Shown here piece after piece: positions 45,838 through 57,374 of a DNA stretch of 64,000 nt (positions are counted from its first letter, which is position 1; each line of letters begins with the position of its first letter). Source of the stretch: Semisulcospira habei. Its lineage: Eukaryota; Mollusca; Gastropoda; Semisulcospiridae. Below the pieces are notes generated by a model. That model saw only the letters and a list, made by a program, of their open reading frames with translations, ran no database searches and was not told the origin of the DNA. Position numbers and translations under genes: made by a program. Where the stretch lies: contig BTPG01000003.1 of assembly GCA_036245525.1 (NCBI GenBank), forward strand, positions 140,586,120 through 140,650,119. The letters run 5' to 3'.

Positions 45838-46010
45838 TTAACCCACTCACTGCCGGGCAAACTGTGAGATTGAACCGCCCAAAACATGCAAGAGGCAAAG
45901 AACCTCATGAGCCCCTGCAGATGCGGGGGCTCATGAGGTTCTGTGCCTCTTGTCGGAACAAATGTATATCCGTGTATCTTAAAAACTGATGCGTTTATTT
46001 GGTGCAGATT
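45838..46010 (-). mobile_element. Family A (subfamily 4) hairpin element
   Basis: TTAACCCACTCACTGCCGGG start. Core 45886-45953 has matched AAAGAACCTC / GAGGTTCTGT arms. Right end decayed. Confidence 0.7.
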
Positions 46011-46239
46011 TTTGCTGTGTACTCAAAGGCGCGATTTTTGTCTGCAAGCGGCGAAAGGTTTGAGGTGCAACTTCAAAAGCTAAATGGAAACCACAGACAA
46101 AGGGTGTGCAATGTATTATGGAAAAGAAACAAAGAAAAAACAACAACAACAACAAAAAAACAACAAAAAAAACAACAACAACCCACAAACACGACCAGCA
46201 TCGATCACACGATTTTTGAATACAAATCAGACGTGGGAA

Positions 46240-46326
46240 GGCAAAAGACAGTAAGTCTATTTTTGTGAAAAGCAAAATTTTCAATGTAACTCAACAAAAA
46301 TCCTGCTTTTCTCAAAGTACACTTCA
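46240..46326. mobile_element. Family E palindrome
   Basis: GGCAAAAGACAGTAAGTCTA and CTGCTTTTCTCAAAGTACAC; centre partly unpaired. Confidence 0.65.
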
Positions 46327-46570
46327 CAAGAGTAGAAGAAATTGTGCGACGCGCTCTTAGGCTTGATGAATAGAGACGTGACAAGCTCTGGGGTTGGCTG
46401 AATTGAAATGTGACAAGCGACAGGATTGGCTGGACAGCAGACTTCCGGCCCTCGGCACGTCATCCGACAAAAAAAGAGGTGTCCAACACGCATGATGACG
46501 CAGATCACACAAGCAAGGAAACCCAGACGAGCTTTGGGTCCACTGTCTGACAACGGCTTTTGGCTTGTGA

Positions 46571-46785
46571 TTAATCCCTTCACTGCCGAGAAAACGTGAA
46601 CACGATCCAGCTGAAAGAGACATGGATCCTCATGCTCTCCGAGACTGCGGGGGCTCATGCTAATCTATGCCTCATGCTGAGACCAATTTGTATCCATGTT
46701 GCCTGGGCGGTGTTGGTTTTTGGTCGTTGAATGAACCAAGGTTTCGGAAACAAAAATGTACGTACTGTAGCAGGGAAGGGGTTAA
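46571..46785 (-). mobile_element. Family A TTAA hairpin element, complete length
   Basis: 215 bp from TTAA to TTAA. CCCTTCACTGCCGAGAAAAC start, core 46615-46680 (mutated), GTAGCAGGGAAGGGG end. Confidence 0.9.
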
Positions 46786-47127
46786 GTACTTACTGAGAAG
46801 ATAAAACCCGCTATCATTGACGGGACTAACGTCAACGGGACTAAAGTTGTCGAGGTTTCCTCTACCTGTGATCACCGTGAAAATGTCGCTGTCGATACCA
46901 CTACTAACAGAGATTTTACACTCATTAAACTGTATACTTGTGTAAATTCAAAATTAGAGGGTATACATTTCACATATATACGTGTACTTGCTAGTCAGTA
47001 ATGTAGAATTTCACCGCTCCAGACTGTAAGAAGTAACAGTAAGGAAAATGAACTAAGTTTGAAAATGTTTCAAAATGGTGGATGGTCGATACTGTAATTT
47101 CTTCTTTAGAATTCATAGACTGAAATT

Positions 47128-47219
47128 GTAACCCTTTGGCCTTCGGTAGCGCTTTTTGTCGCGATGATTCCTGCAGAAATCATCGCGACAAAAAACGCTG
47201 CCAATAGCCAAAGGGTTAA
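47128..47219. mobile_element. Family C palindrome, full length
   Basis: GTAACCCTTTGGCCTTCGGT start, GCGATGATTCCTGCAGAAAT centre, CCAATAGCCAAAGGGTTAA end. Confidence 0.9.
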
Positions 47220-47385
47220 CAAGAGTAAACAAGAAAGCACCTATTACTTGTACTACTGTCCCCGTCGTTCGTTTGCTTTAGATTACAAAAGGCAGGATCT
47301 CTTTTGCTGGCGCTCAATGTCTAGGGTACAATGTCCAAAGCACAAACCTGGAAGAGCACCTTTGGCAGGACTCGGGTCTGCCCCA

Positions 47386-47436
47386 ACAGCAAGAGGCAAA
47401 GAACATCGTGAGGTTCCTTGCCTCTTGGTGGGCCCC
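47386..47436. mobile_element. Family A (subfamily 4) shortened core
   Basis: AGCAAGAGGCAAAGAACATC and GAGGTTCCTTGCCTCTTGG; a shortened hairpin. Confidence 0.6.
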
Positions 47437-47942
47437 ATCTTTATCCGAGTATCTTGGCTGGATGGGTTTATGTGTGCTGAGCATCGGTCACCCGGAAACC
47501 GATCTAAGGCTAAAGCAGTGTGTATTGACTTTTCTTAAGTGAACGAGAGAAAGCGAGGTCTCACCTCATTGTTTCGGTCGAAGCGGCCTACAGTACTCTT
47601 TCGACGTCATTCTTTGAACTTTTTCTACTTTTCCTGTTCCAAAAATGCAAAATCTGTCGTGGATTCGCGGCCCGCAGTGACGTGAAACTCAAAATAACAT
47701 CACATCACAGTGTGATAGTCACAAATCGAAAGCGAGGCTTCTTGAGACCTTCAGCAAATGACGAACACAGGTCATGGAACACTTATCCAGGGACACGCAT
47801 TTGAGTCTTTGAGTTAGTTCTGACAACCTAAAATATACATATAAATAGAATCTGTCACCAAAACGTCAACCATACTACTGTGGTGTCAACACCAACAAAA
47901 TGATCAAATTGAGGAAAAAATCTATTGAACAGACTTCGCTGC

Positions 47943-48040
47943 CTAATCTCTGCTACTGACGATACCGCCCCAGCGGAAAAGAAGCGAGGTCACGCGTCTT
48001 TTCCGCCGGGTGGTATCGTCAGTAGCTGTCAAGGGGTTAA
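47943..48040. mobile_element. Family H palindrome
   Basis: CTGCTACTGACGATACCGCC and GTGGTATCGTCAGTAGCTGT pair; right end CAAGGGGTTAA. Inner GCGGAAAAGA / TCTTTTCCGC also pair. Confidence 0.75.
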
Positions 48041-48269
48041 TGATTCTTTCTCTCTATGACGGTCAGGTTCATCAAGCCACGCACGCGATTCCGGGCCGTC
48101 CTCAATGTACAATACCACCCTCTTTTTTTTCATACGTCAAACAAATTATCTGGTCATTATTTTACCCCCTCCACGTTCACTTCAAGTTCACTTCCGGCGT
48201 CAACTTCTGGGGGAGAGGTTGCTCTTGACAGATTCAGGGTAGTGTCTTGCTTGATCAGCCTCCCTCCCG

Positions 48270-48412
48270 TTTACCCCCTTCACTGCCGAGGAATAATGAA
48301 CACGATCCGAATGCAATGGACCTAGATCCTCATGAGCATCGGGGGCTCATGGGGGTTTTATGTTAATTGCAGCTACGTAGTGTTCGCCTTGCCCTGGCAG
48401 ATAAGGGGATAA
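48270..48412 (+). mobile_element. Family A element, short form
   Basis: TTTACCCCCTTCACTGCCGA start, core about 48312-48370 (degraded), end GGCAGATAAGGGGATAA. It shares ATAA with the next element. Confidence 0.7.
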
Positions 48413-48458
48413 CGCCCTTTGTGCACGCAGCCACCGGTGCTGTTTTCAAGGGGGTTAA
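48409..48458. mobile_element. Family P small TTAA element
   Basis: ATAACGCCCTTTGTGCACGC, AGCCACCGGTGCTGTTTTCA, AGGGGGTTAA. Confidence 0.55.
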
Positions 48459-48524
48459 AAAGGTTACCACCAGCCTTACATCGTGTGGCGCCCCCTATCG
48501 CCACACCCTCTCCCTCCCCTCTTG

Positions 48525-48695
48525 AATATGGCTCGGTGGCTCGGTGGCAGAGTGTTGGTCTCTCGACCGAAAGGTCCCGGCTTCGAATCCAGCTTGGGTC
48601 AAAATTCGTTCAGAACCCATTTTGGTGCCCCGTCTTTGAAATGACCTTCGTGGCGGACAAAAGACGTTAAGCCCTAAACGTTTAACGTTTTATTT
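48525..48695 (+). mobile_element. Second tRNA-derived SINE type
   Basis: tRNA-like head with A-box-like GGCTCGGTGGCAGAGTG and B-box-like GGCTTCGAATCC, followed by a body with ACCTTCGTGGCGGACAAAAG and the ending GACGTTAAGCCCTAAACG. No target duplication found. It is distinct from the 29936 SINE but shares a GACGTTAA-type end. Confidence 0.65.
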
Positions 48696-48799
48696 TTTTT
48701 ACATGCACAGACCTATATACAAATCAGACACTGACCTTAAAAGAAGGCGAGATCAGTGGCTTTTGTGTTAATGGGATTTAAATTAGCCTCTTTTCTCTG

Positions 48800-48939
48800 C
48801 CGGATCACAACACCCAACTCCACATCCTAATGCAAGCGGCATAAATCATCTCCTCTTGAGCCCCTCCTTCCCCCGCAGACGCGGGGCTCATGAGAATCTA
48901 TGCTTCTTGTTAAAACCTTTTCTGTCCGTGTGCCTCAGG

Positions 48940-48970
<31 letters not shown>

Positions 48971-49043
48971 GTGGTAGTGAATATGTTACTGTGTTTCAGA
49001 CGGCCAAAAACATTTTTTTAGTTTGTTTCAGTGAAGTGGTTAA
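48800..49043 (-). mobile_element. Family A element with poly-T insertion
   Basis: Core 48831-48910, flank GTGTGCCTCAGGCAG, poly-T (48946-48970), end TTTCAGTGAAGTGGTTAA. It shares TTAA with the next copy. Confidence 0.65.
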
Positions 49044-49264
49044 ACCATGAACTGCCGGGACAAGAAGAAGGCTACCCAGCTGCAAGAGACATAAACCCTC
49101 ATGAGTTCCAGCATTCGCGTGGGCTCATGAGGATTTATGTCTCTTGTTAGTCCTGTGTTCTCTATGCTCATTTTTGTCTCAATTTCGACTGTGTTCTTCA
49201 CGTGAATGTGTCAGTGTGCGGTGGTTTTAGACGCATTTCGTGATCACTGGCAGCTAAGAGGTTA
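49040..49264 (-). mobile_element. Family A (subfamily 3) hairpin element
   Basis: TTAAACCATGAACTGCCGGG start, core 49081-49148, flank GTGAATGTGTCAGTGTGCGG, end GGCAGCTAAGAGGTTAC. Confidence 0.8.
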
Positions 49265-49439
49265 CAAGAAGCTGGAGGTTAAAAATACTGTTGGTAAAAC
49301 TATTCCGGTTTTACTTGTTCCAATGCTTGCAGTGATGAATAACAACAAAAAGCAGTTGACGATTAAAAATACTGCTGATAGTGAAACCATTTCGGTCGCT
49401 TATTGCCTCATTGCCGTAAAACCTTTCATTCCAAAAAGG

Positions 49440-49620
49440 TCGCCTCCAAGAGTGTAAAATGCAGAGGAGAACTCAATGGAGAAAGAAACACGCTTAGAAA
49501 TGACAGTTACAACACTATTCATTAATATTTTGCCCGAGTTTACCGAAAACTATACTAATAAACTGCGTCGTGCCTGTCATTGCTACGCCTGTTTCTTTCT
49601 CCTTTGGGTTCTTCTTTAAA
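49440..49620. mobile_element. Family Q inverted-repeat element
   Basis: GTGTAAAATGCAGAGGAGAA, then AATGGAGAAAGAAACACGCT at the left; GTTTCTTTCTCCTTTGGGTT then CTTCTTT at the right. Interior ATTAATATTTTGCCCG. Confidence 0.65.
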
Positions 49621-49857
49621 ACATTTTGACTTCACTAATGTAGAATAAGATTCTCTTGAAGATATTGTTAGTCTCTTAACTCTTTTACCGTCAGGACAAT
49701 GCTAAAGCTCGCATGTTATCGGTCAAACTGATCACACGTGATTTATTTTTGCGTAATTGGGTGTACGTGTCAGGTATAATTTGATAAGTAGGTCTATGAC
49801 AATATAAGTGATTGGTCGCAGGGGTTAGCTACACGGACCCTTGTAAGCCTGAGGGAG

Positions 49858-49920
49858 GTCAAAGGAACCATTGTACCACGAAGGCCGAAGGCCTTAGGGG
49901 TACAATGGTTCATTTGACAT
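49858..49920. repeat. Isolated hairpin
   Basis: TCAAAGGAACCATTGTACCA and GGGTACAATGGTTCATTTGA pair around GAAGGCCGAAGGCCTTA. Confidence 0.6.
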
Positions 49921-50257
49921 CCCGAAGGCATACAAAGATCCGTGCAGAAAACTGACACCTGCTACCAATAACATATTTCTTTTCATTCTTCCACTATTTT
50001 CGTAAAAGAAATCAAGAAGAAATCTTCCGACCTTGATCGCGAAAGACACGAATGACGTAAACGGAATATATATTTATAAATAGTAGACTTATGACGTAAT
50101 TAAAAACTTTTCATGACGTTGCCGTCTCCAATAGTGTGCCTGTTGTTTTGAACAACACTAAGTAACTTTGTGCTTTAGAACGTTTGGTGATCTTTTATAG
50201 AACAAAACTCACGCCCAAGACGCGTCAGAAAGAGGGCTACAAAAAATCCGCCATTTG

Positions 50258-50515
50258 GTTGGTTGGTTAGTTCGGGTTTAACGTCCACAGCACCGAGGTG
50301 ATCATGGACGGCCCTGACGGGCGGGTTATGGGGGACAGGGAAACCTATTGCCTGTGGAATACGACCTGAACACTGATCAACTCAGGCGCAATCCAACTGT
50401 GCCACTTTGATTTACCAGGACCTTTCAACGGACATGCTATTGAACAAATCCGTTTTTCCCCCTGGATTGTGAGTCCAGCTACCGGGGTTTAAGCGCCTGA
50501 GCTATTTCGGACTCT
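50258..50515 (-). mobile_element. SINE copy lacking the B box, with target duplication
   Basis: Minus-strand copy of the 29936 SINE with (CCAA)n/(CTAA) tail. It is flanked by AATCCGCCATTTG at 50245-50257 and 50516-50528 (13 bp). About 40 bp containing the B box are missing between the A-box-like AAATAGCTCAGGCGC and CCGGTAGCTGG. Confidence 0.85.
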
Positions 50516-50887
50516 AATCCGCCATTTGTCGCTACAAGGGTTTTTGTTGCTCGGTCATGTGGCACAGTTAGCGCTAAAGAGATTGTTCGTGTGATGAAAA
50601 CAAAGATCTTTATACAATCGCTCACAATTCAATATATTTTTGCTACGCGACTATTCCTGCTAATTGCTGTCATCCAAAGGTGATGTACCACTTTTTGTCT
50701 ACCGTATTTAAAAAAAAAAAATGCGGTAGACTTTGAAATGGGGCTGGGTCGGAGCACATTCCGGAGCATGCACATGACGCTTTTGTCGTGCGGCGCAGAA
50801 TTCTGGCAAAGAAATAACACGATAAAAATGACGTCACGTCTAGCTACGTTAACCTTGCTAGAGAACGTCCTTTTGGCTCCAAGCGCC

Positions 50888-51044
<157 letters not shown>

Positions 51045-51401
51045 AAAGCGACTAGAGCCCACGTTTGAGGACAGACAAGCTTGACATTTTAGGATATTTG
51101 TCCCTAAAAAAATTGTCTCGGGATCTTTCTTTCGAAGTTTTAATTAAGATGCTCATTGGCGAGAAAATGGCCGTTTTACAAAAACCGGTTGATCCACACT
51201 GGAGTCCGTAATTTTTCTTATTTGTACCAGATATTTTGCGTATAGCTAGATAAAAGGGAGATATTGGATGAGTTCGTTAACCAGAATTGTACCTCTAGAA
51301 CGTTTTGAGTGATAATTAAATATATTAAAAAAAAATATTTTCACGTTTTTTGGGATTAATTTCACAAATTATATGGTTAATCATAAACAATTGAATATTA
51401 T

Positions 51402-51742
51402 TTTACGAAAAAAAAATCTTCTTATTAATAATCGCATGATTTTTTTTTTGTATACGGTATTTACATAAGCCTACAGTTTGTCTCGGCTGTCGGGTACGAT
51501 TAGGTCAATTGTGACCTGTATGCCTTAGGTGTGAAAATCAGACAATGTTTTGCACCACTTTTTAGAAGTCATTTGTAAAACAGCTAACATAACTTTAATT
51601 TTTCTTTTACGAAAACAACTATCTTTTTATTAATACCCGCATGATTTTTCATAAACAGTGTTTGCATTAGCCTGCTGTTTGTCCCGGCCCTGGGGTAGGA
51701 TTAGGTCAAATTGTGACCTGTAAGCCCTAGGCGTGAAAATAC
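51402..51742. repeat. Tandem duplication, ~200-bp unit, two copies
   Basis: 51402-51540 and 51606-51742 share TTATTAATAnnCGCATGATT, GCCTnCnGTTTGTC and GATTAGGTCAAnTTGTGACC. Confidence 0.75.
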
Positions 51743-51831
51743 TCTGATACGTCAAATGTTAGTTATGCGATGAGTGACGTCATTTCGCTGTTCGTGCTAT
51801 TATTCTTCTTCAGAATAGCTATGTTACGCCA

Positions 51832-52063
51832 GACCACGGAGCTTACTAATGGCGGGAATCGCCGTGTGTCCGTCTTTATTAATTTTGTGTGTGCCAGTGT
51901 GTGTGGATCAGAGGGTGGGTTAGAGTAGAAGGAGATGGATTTCTGTCGCTACACTAGCCCACAGAGCGTACTAATGGCGGGAAGCGCAGTGTATCCGTCT
52001 TTATTTGTGTGCGCCGACGTGTGTGTTTATCAGAGGTTGGCTTAGAGAGGATGGAAATGGATC
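51832..52063. repeat. Tandem duplication, ~120-bp unit, two copies
   Basis: GCTTACTAATGGCGGGAATC (51840) and GCGTACTAATGGCGGGAAGC (51966) begin similar units, both with GTGTGTnTATCAGAGG and GGCTTAGAG-like ends. Confidence 0.75.
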
Positions 52064-52089
52064 AGCATAATAAGCCTAAAAATATGAAC

Positions 52090-52996
<907 letters not shown>

Positions 52997-53183
52997 CCTT
53001 AAAGATAAACGCATCTGAGCTCCAAAAAATACCGTAGACTTTGGGATGAAATCCTCATCTTGTTTGATGAGATAAGCGATTTGGTCTTTTATGCAAGGGG
53101 GAAAAAAAAAACACCCGTAGATGTACTGCTTTTCAGATAAGCTGAATGATTTTTTTTTTTTTTTTGTAATGGCAATCTTGATT

Positions 53184-53264
53184 TTAAATCTTTCGAGACG
53201 TGCCGCATCCGGATTCGCGGCTTTAAGCCGCGAATCCGGATGCGGCACGTCTCGAAAGAGTTAA
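53184..53264. mobile_element. Family D palindrome, complete
   Basis: TTAA at 53184-53187 and 53261-53264. Arms TCTTTCGAGACGTGCCGCAT.. pair over ~34 nt; centre GCGGCTTTAAGCCGC. Confidence 0.9.
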
Positions 53265-53438
53265 CCCTTCACGGCCAGTGGACGCCGACTGTGTTTTATT
53301 TCGTTTATAATAATAAGAGTTTAAGCTGTCCAGCAAAAATAAATACAAAGTGGTGTCAGCAAGAGGCACAGATCCTCATGAGCCCCCGCGACTTGAGTTG
53401 GATCGCGTTCGGTTTTTTTTCTCGACAGTGAATGGGTC
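53261..53438 (+). mobile_element. Family A element, right core arm deleted
   Basis: TTAACCCTTCACGGCCAGTG start shares TTAA with family D. Core GCAAGAGGCACAGATCCTCA to CCCCCGCGACTTGAGTTGGA: the right arm is missing. End TCGACAGTGAATGGGTCA. Confidence 0.8.
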
Positions 53439-53486
53439 ACTGAAAAAAATGGCAGTCTTCTCTTGTATAAGAATGAATTTCAAATC

Positions 53487-53741
53487 ATCCTCGTACTTCG
53501 AACCAAGGGGAATCACTCAGCGCTGGACAGACAAACAGTTAGATCCCCTGCCCCCGCCTATCAGGCACCCATTCGCCAGCCCACAGAGAAATATGCAGGT
53601 ATAGAACAAGACGATCATCTACATCTACAGGGGGTCTAACTGTTTGTCTGTCCAGCGCTGAGTGATTCCCCTTGGTTTGTGTACAATTCTGCCAGCGCTA
53701 GCCTCACCTATCTGGTTTGTGAGTATCCTCGTACTTCGAAC
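53487..53741. mobile_element. Fold-back insertion in a 17-bp direct repeat
   Basis: ATCCTCGTACTTCGAAC occurs at 53487-53503 and 53725-53741. The insert holds inverted arms of ~46 nt: AACCAAGGGGAATCACTCAG (53501) to GTTAGATCCCC, and GGGTCTAACTGTTTGTCTGT to CCCCTTGGTT (ending 53677), with a ~75-bp spacer. Confidence 0.85.
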
Positions 53742-53784
53742 AAAGTGTAAGAAATAGATACAATCGTACACCGGCTACCATCAA

Positions 53785-53888
53785 GCTTTCACGGTCGATC
53801 CATCTAAGACTTCGAGGCGCCTAGCTATTCCGGCACCACCCTAGAACTACAACGTTTGATCCGCGCCCTGAGGTGACATGTGGGTTAA
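53785..53888. mobile_element. Family B right half
   Basis: AGGCGCCTAGCTATTCCGGC, CACCCTAGAACTACAACG, then GACATGTGGGTTAA (53885-53888), shared with the next element. Confidence 0.6.
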
Positions 53889-54099
53889 CCCCTTTACTGC
53901 CAGTAGACGCAGACTGTGTTTATGAAATCTGTGTTCCCTCGAGGCCAGATCCCCAGCAGCCCAAGGAACAAGGATACAAATAGTGGTGTCAGCAAGAGGC
54001 ATAGATCCTCATGAGCCCCCACAATTGTGGGGTCTCATGAGGATCTATGTCTTTGGAGGTTCGATTGCGCTCAACGATTCTCGGCGGTGAAAGGCTTAA
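53885..54099 (+). mobile_element. Family A TTAA hairpin element, complete length
   Basis: 215 bp, TTAA at both ends. Left CCCCTTTACTGCCAGTAGAC; CAAGGAACAAGGATACAAAT; core 53992-54056 with matched CCCCCACAATTGTGGGG tip; right CTCGGCGGTGAAAGGC. Confidence 0.9.
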
Positions 54100-54549
54100 G
54101 CGCCCACGTGTTTAGATAAGATTATCATATACTTCACGAAAATGTTGAATAAGTCTCTTTGCCCACGAGAACAACATCTGCAAAGTACAGAAATTAAGAT
54201 TCATATGCGTAGCGGATTCTAATTAAAAAAAAAAAAAAAAAAAAAAAGGGAACGAAATGACACACTTGGCTGTGGGTGTGGAAAGGGCTAATCCTGCAAG
54301 CCATTAAGCAGTGTCGTCTGTTTGCCGGACAGTTGACAACTGACAACGGGAAGAGTCGTTTCCGCGTGAAAACTCCAATCAGTGGCCTCATTAACATTAT
54401 CGGACGATCATTCATTATTTCTCACATTTTGCTGAGAAACCTGTCCTCGTTCACAGCCAAGCTTTAACACATTCAATCAGTGGTGTTTCGATTGCAACCT
54501 AGTAGGTGATATATTGGCGCGAAAGCGTGTTTTGATGATGCATGGTTCT

Positions 54550-54767
54550 TTAAACCTTTTAGCCCCGAGGCACTACAGCAGGAGATGGATCGACCATGAT
54601 AATTCAAGGGTAGTGCCAGAAAAGCTTTGCGCCTAAAGGCCTAAAGGCGCCAAGCTAACTGGCACTACCCTTGAATTATGATGGTCAATCCATCTCCTGC
54701 AACTGGTATGTAGTCGTTAGGTGACACAAAATTTGTGGCAATGCGGCCTTGGTGTTAAATGGGTTAA
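54550..54767. mobile_element. Family B TTAA hairpin element
   Basis: TTAAACCTTTTAGCCCCGAG start, core about 54580-54702 with a duplicated GGCCTAAAGG tip, right border TTAA at 54764-54767. Confidence 0.85.
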
Positions 54768-54774
54768 AATATAC

Positions 54775-54890
54775 AGGCCAAAAGGTGTAAAGTGGAAAAT
54801 TACAAAGCAAAAAGAAACACTCTTAGAAAAGACAATTACAACGCAACTGTGTTGTAATTAAGCGTGTTTCTTCCTTTGATGCGATTTGAC
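54775..54890. mobile_element. Family Q inverted-repeat element
   Basis: AAAGAAACACTCTTAGAAAA, GACAATTACAACGCAAC and GTGTTGTAATTAAGCGTGTT, TCTTCCTTTGATGCG. Confidence 0.6.
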
Positions 54891-55290
54891 TGTTTCATTT
54901 TCTGACCAAAAATCTGGAACCTGCCGCTCAGCAGTAAATGCTCATAAGATCCATGTGAAGAAAAAGAAACACAGTAATATCACATGTTCTGAGCAAAATG
55001 TATAGATTCTTGTTTTGTTTTACCTCAAAAACAAAATATCGTTTGTAATAAGATTGCATGCGACCACCAACGGCATGAGAGTCAGATAACTTTTATCGCA
55101 TAGTTTACATCAGCTCACTGTAGAAGCTTATGAGGATCTACAAGCATTAACTTTAAAAACGAATAAGACACAATCGTAAAAAGGATGTGCATGCTGTGCT
55201 GCGTATTTTGTGTAATGGTGTGTGTCTTGTCATAATGATCGAATTCTGAACATCTAACAAGATCTGTGGCTTTGATTGTTTCTGTGGTGA
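54891..55290. other. No gene seen
   Basis: No recognised feature. Confidence 0.4.
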
Positions 55291-55292
55291 TT

Positions 55293-55505
55293 TTAATTCA
55301 TTCAGCCTGAGGCACTACAGCAGGGGATGGGTCGACCGTGATAATTCAAGGGTAGTGCCAGATTAGCTTGGCGCATGTCGGCGCCAAGCTAATATGGCAC
55401 TACCCTTGAATTATCACGGTCGATCCATCTCCTGCAACAGGTGCATAGCCGTTAGATGACGCCTCCAAAATTTGGGAAATACTTGCGCCGGGCTGAGTGA
55501 ATTAA
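55293..55505. mobile_element. Family B TTAA hairpin element, complete
   Basis: TTAATTCATTCAGCCTGAGG start; core 55318-55440; right block CCGTTAGATGACGCCTCC; GCCGGGCTGAGTGAATTAA end. 213 bp. Confidence 0.9.
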
Positions 55506-55574
55506 GGGACAATACGTGCAGGTAAACTGCTTACCAGTATGTACTTTTGGATAATATGTAGTGCAATGTAGATT

Positions 55575-55667
55575 CACGCTTTGACTGTAGGTAGCGCGTT
55601 TGGACTACGTTATAATTTCCACAGAAATTACCTCGACCGCACGCGCTACCAACAGCCAAATGGTTGG
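55575..55667. mobile_element. Family C variant
   Basis: ACGCTTTGACTGTAGGTAGC and GCTACCAACAGCCAAATGG are the outer arms; the centre AATTTCCACAGAAATT differs from other C copies. Confidence 0.7.
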
Positions 55668-55784
55668 TTCATTGTGTGACGAACATGATTTGAAAAAAAG
55701 ACACAGCCCCCCGGTCTGTGCCACGCATGCATTTGCCGATTGTTATTGTAACGGAAGCTGAACCAAAGGGCAGCTGCATGAGTG

Positions 55785-55866
55785 AGCTTAGTCCTGCGCC
55801 AGCCACTAAGCAAGGTGCTCCGCGATAGCGGAGCACCTTGCTTAGTGGCTGGCGCAGGACTAAGCT
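55785..55866. repeat. Perfect 82-bp palindrome
   Basis: 39-nt arms without a visible mismatch (AGCTTAGTCCTGCGCCAGCC.. GGTGCTCCGC) and a 4-nt loop GATA. No related copy was seen in the window. Confidence 0.9.
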
Positions 55867-55896
55867 TACACACGCAGCTGAGGCCCGGGTCCGAAC

Positions 55897-55963
55897 ATGC
55901 TCGCCGGTCTGTGATTTTGAACCCTGCGGCCTGGAGCAGTAGGTCCAATGTCACAGAGCATCT
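55897..55963. mobile_element. Family F palindrome, degraded
   Basis: GCCGGTCTGTGATTTTGAAC and AGGTCCAATGTCACAGAGC. Confidence 0.5.
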
Positions 55964-56151
55964 CACGCACCCTAGCACTGATGCCCGCCAGTTTGACAGC
56001 GCCCGCACACCCGTCAATACGAGCCCCATGCCGGCAAAGTGAACATGACAGACATGTAATGGGTAGCCACAATTGACGGTGAGATCGAACAACAGTAATC
56101 AGATTACGGCCCAATGCCATCAACAGAGGGCGCTAGGCTATCGGCAGAGAG

Positions 56152-56366
56152 TCAACCCCTTCAATGCCGGAGGTCGCAGACTCTGTTTCTGAAGTCTCTG
56201 TCATTTCAGCGCCAATAACTTCAGCCGTGCAAGGAGCTGGGCAACAAAGTGGTGTCAGCAAGAGGCACAGATCGACATGGGCCCCCGCATGCGCGGCGGG
56301 GCCATGACAATCTATGTCCCTTGCAGCTGGTTCGTGCTTAGTTTTTCCTAGCAGTGAAGGGGTTAT
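56152..56366 (+). mobile_element. Family A hairpin element, complete length
   Basis: TCAACCCCTTCAATGCCGGA to CAGTGAAGGGGTTAT: 215 bp with decayed TTAA borders. Core about 56255-56325 is mutated (CATGGGCCCCCGCATGCGCG). Confidence 0.85.
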
Positions 56367-56679
56367 TTTTCATTATAGAAATCTTTCCCCCGGGCACCCA
56401 GATTATATCATAGTAACATTGTAGTATCGCAGTATCTGTAGTCATGATTGATAATGGCACATGCTATTGTTAACGATAATGCATGTCTTGAGATGTATTC
56501 TCGCGCAGCTAGTAAAATATCTGAGCGTATTCAAAGGACAGTTTCAACAATTCACATACACCGCGCTGTTCATGAGACATCGAGTCATATCTACCGGTCT
56601 GTCTGTGAAATATCAGTATCCTGAAACTCACTCACAAGATGAGGACAAGCATTTATTTCCAATTTGAAACCCTTCAAAT

Positions 56680-56744
56680 CTGAAACCCGTTGGGAACATT
56701 CCATTATGAGATAATTAATGTTCCCAACGGCTTTCAGTTTGAAC
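56680..56744. repeat. Isolated hairpin
   Basis: TGAAACCCGTTGGGAACATT and AATGTTCCCAACGGCTTTCA pair; loop CCATTATGAGATAATT. Confidence 0.65.
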
Positions 56745-56982
56745 TATTCAAATTCTATCTCCACTTCACTACAGATGGCCATATTGCGCCTCCGAGGCTG
56801 AAAACCTAGCAAATTGGCCATTCTATAACTTGAGCTCCGAAACAAGAATGAGTACTGGTATTTGCAACATTCAAATATTAACTTCCTTTCACTGTAAATG
56901 GCCATACTGCGTCTCTGAATCATAGAAATTGGCCATCTTATAGATTGATCTCAGAGAAAGGAGTGAACTCTGGTATTTGACC

Positions 56983-57119
56983 CACAAGAGGCATAAATCC
57001 TCATTCTCCCCCGCACGTGATAAGAGCCAGTCTCCTTCTTCAAGTGGCATAAAACCTCATAAGCCCCCGCACGTGCGGGGGCTCATGAGGTTTGATGCCT
57101 CTTGCAGTTGTCACTTTAA
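56983..57119. mobile_element. Two family A cores; right border TTAA
   Basis: A broken core at 56985-57020 and an intact one at 57040-57106 (tip CCCCCGCACGTGCGGGGG, arms with AAAACCTC/GAGGTTTG). TTAA at 57116-57119 is shared with the next element. Confidence 0.7.
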
Positions 57120-57342
57120 CCCATATCATGCTGAGGCTAAAAGCTTCAAATCTGTACACTGCCATACTCCGCAAGCTACATTATAGTACTTACAGATAAG
57201 GATACAGACCAATGGCTTTAGTTCAAGGGTGGCGCCAGAATAGCTTGGCGCCTAGAGGCGCCAAGCTATTTTGGCACTTCCCTTGAACTATTTTAGTCAA
57301 ACTTATTTCACACACTGATGTATTCCGAATGATAAGGGTTAA
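57116..57342. mobile_element. Family B TTAA hairpin element
   Basis: TTAACCCATATCATGCTGAG start, core 57210-57305 with tip GGCGCCTAGAGGCGCC, TTAA 57339-57342. Sister of 33145-33361. Confidence 0.9.
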
Positions 57343-57374
57343 GAGGCGCTGCCTCCCGACATCGAACGAGTTAA
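57339..57374. mobile_element. Remnant of a family D-like element
   Basis: TTAAGAGGCGCTGCCTCCCG, ACATCGAACGAGTTAA. TTAA at both ends, 36 bp; the right end resembles GTCTCGAATGAGTTAA. Confidence 0.4.

Noticed and set aside
55646..56092. 148-codon minus-strand frame
   Set aside because: Overlaps family C, a perfect palindrome and a family F piece; no domain.
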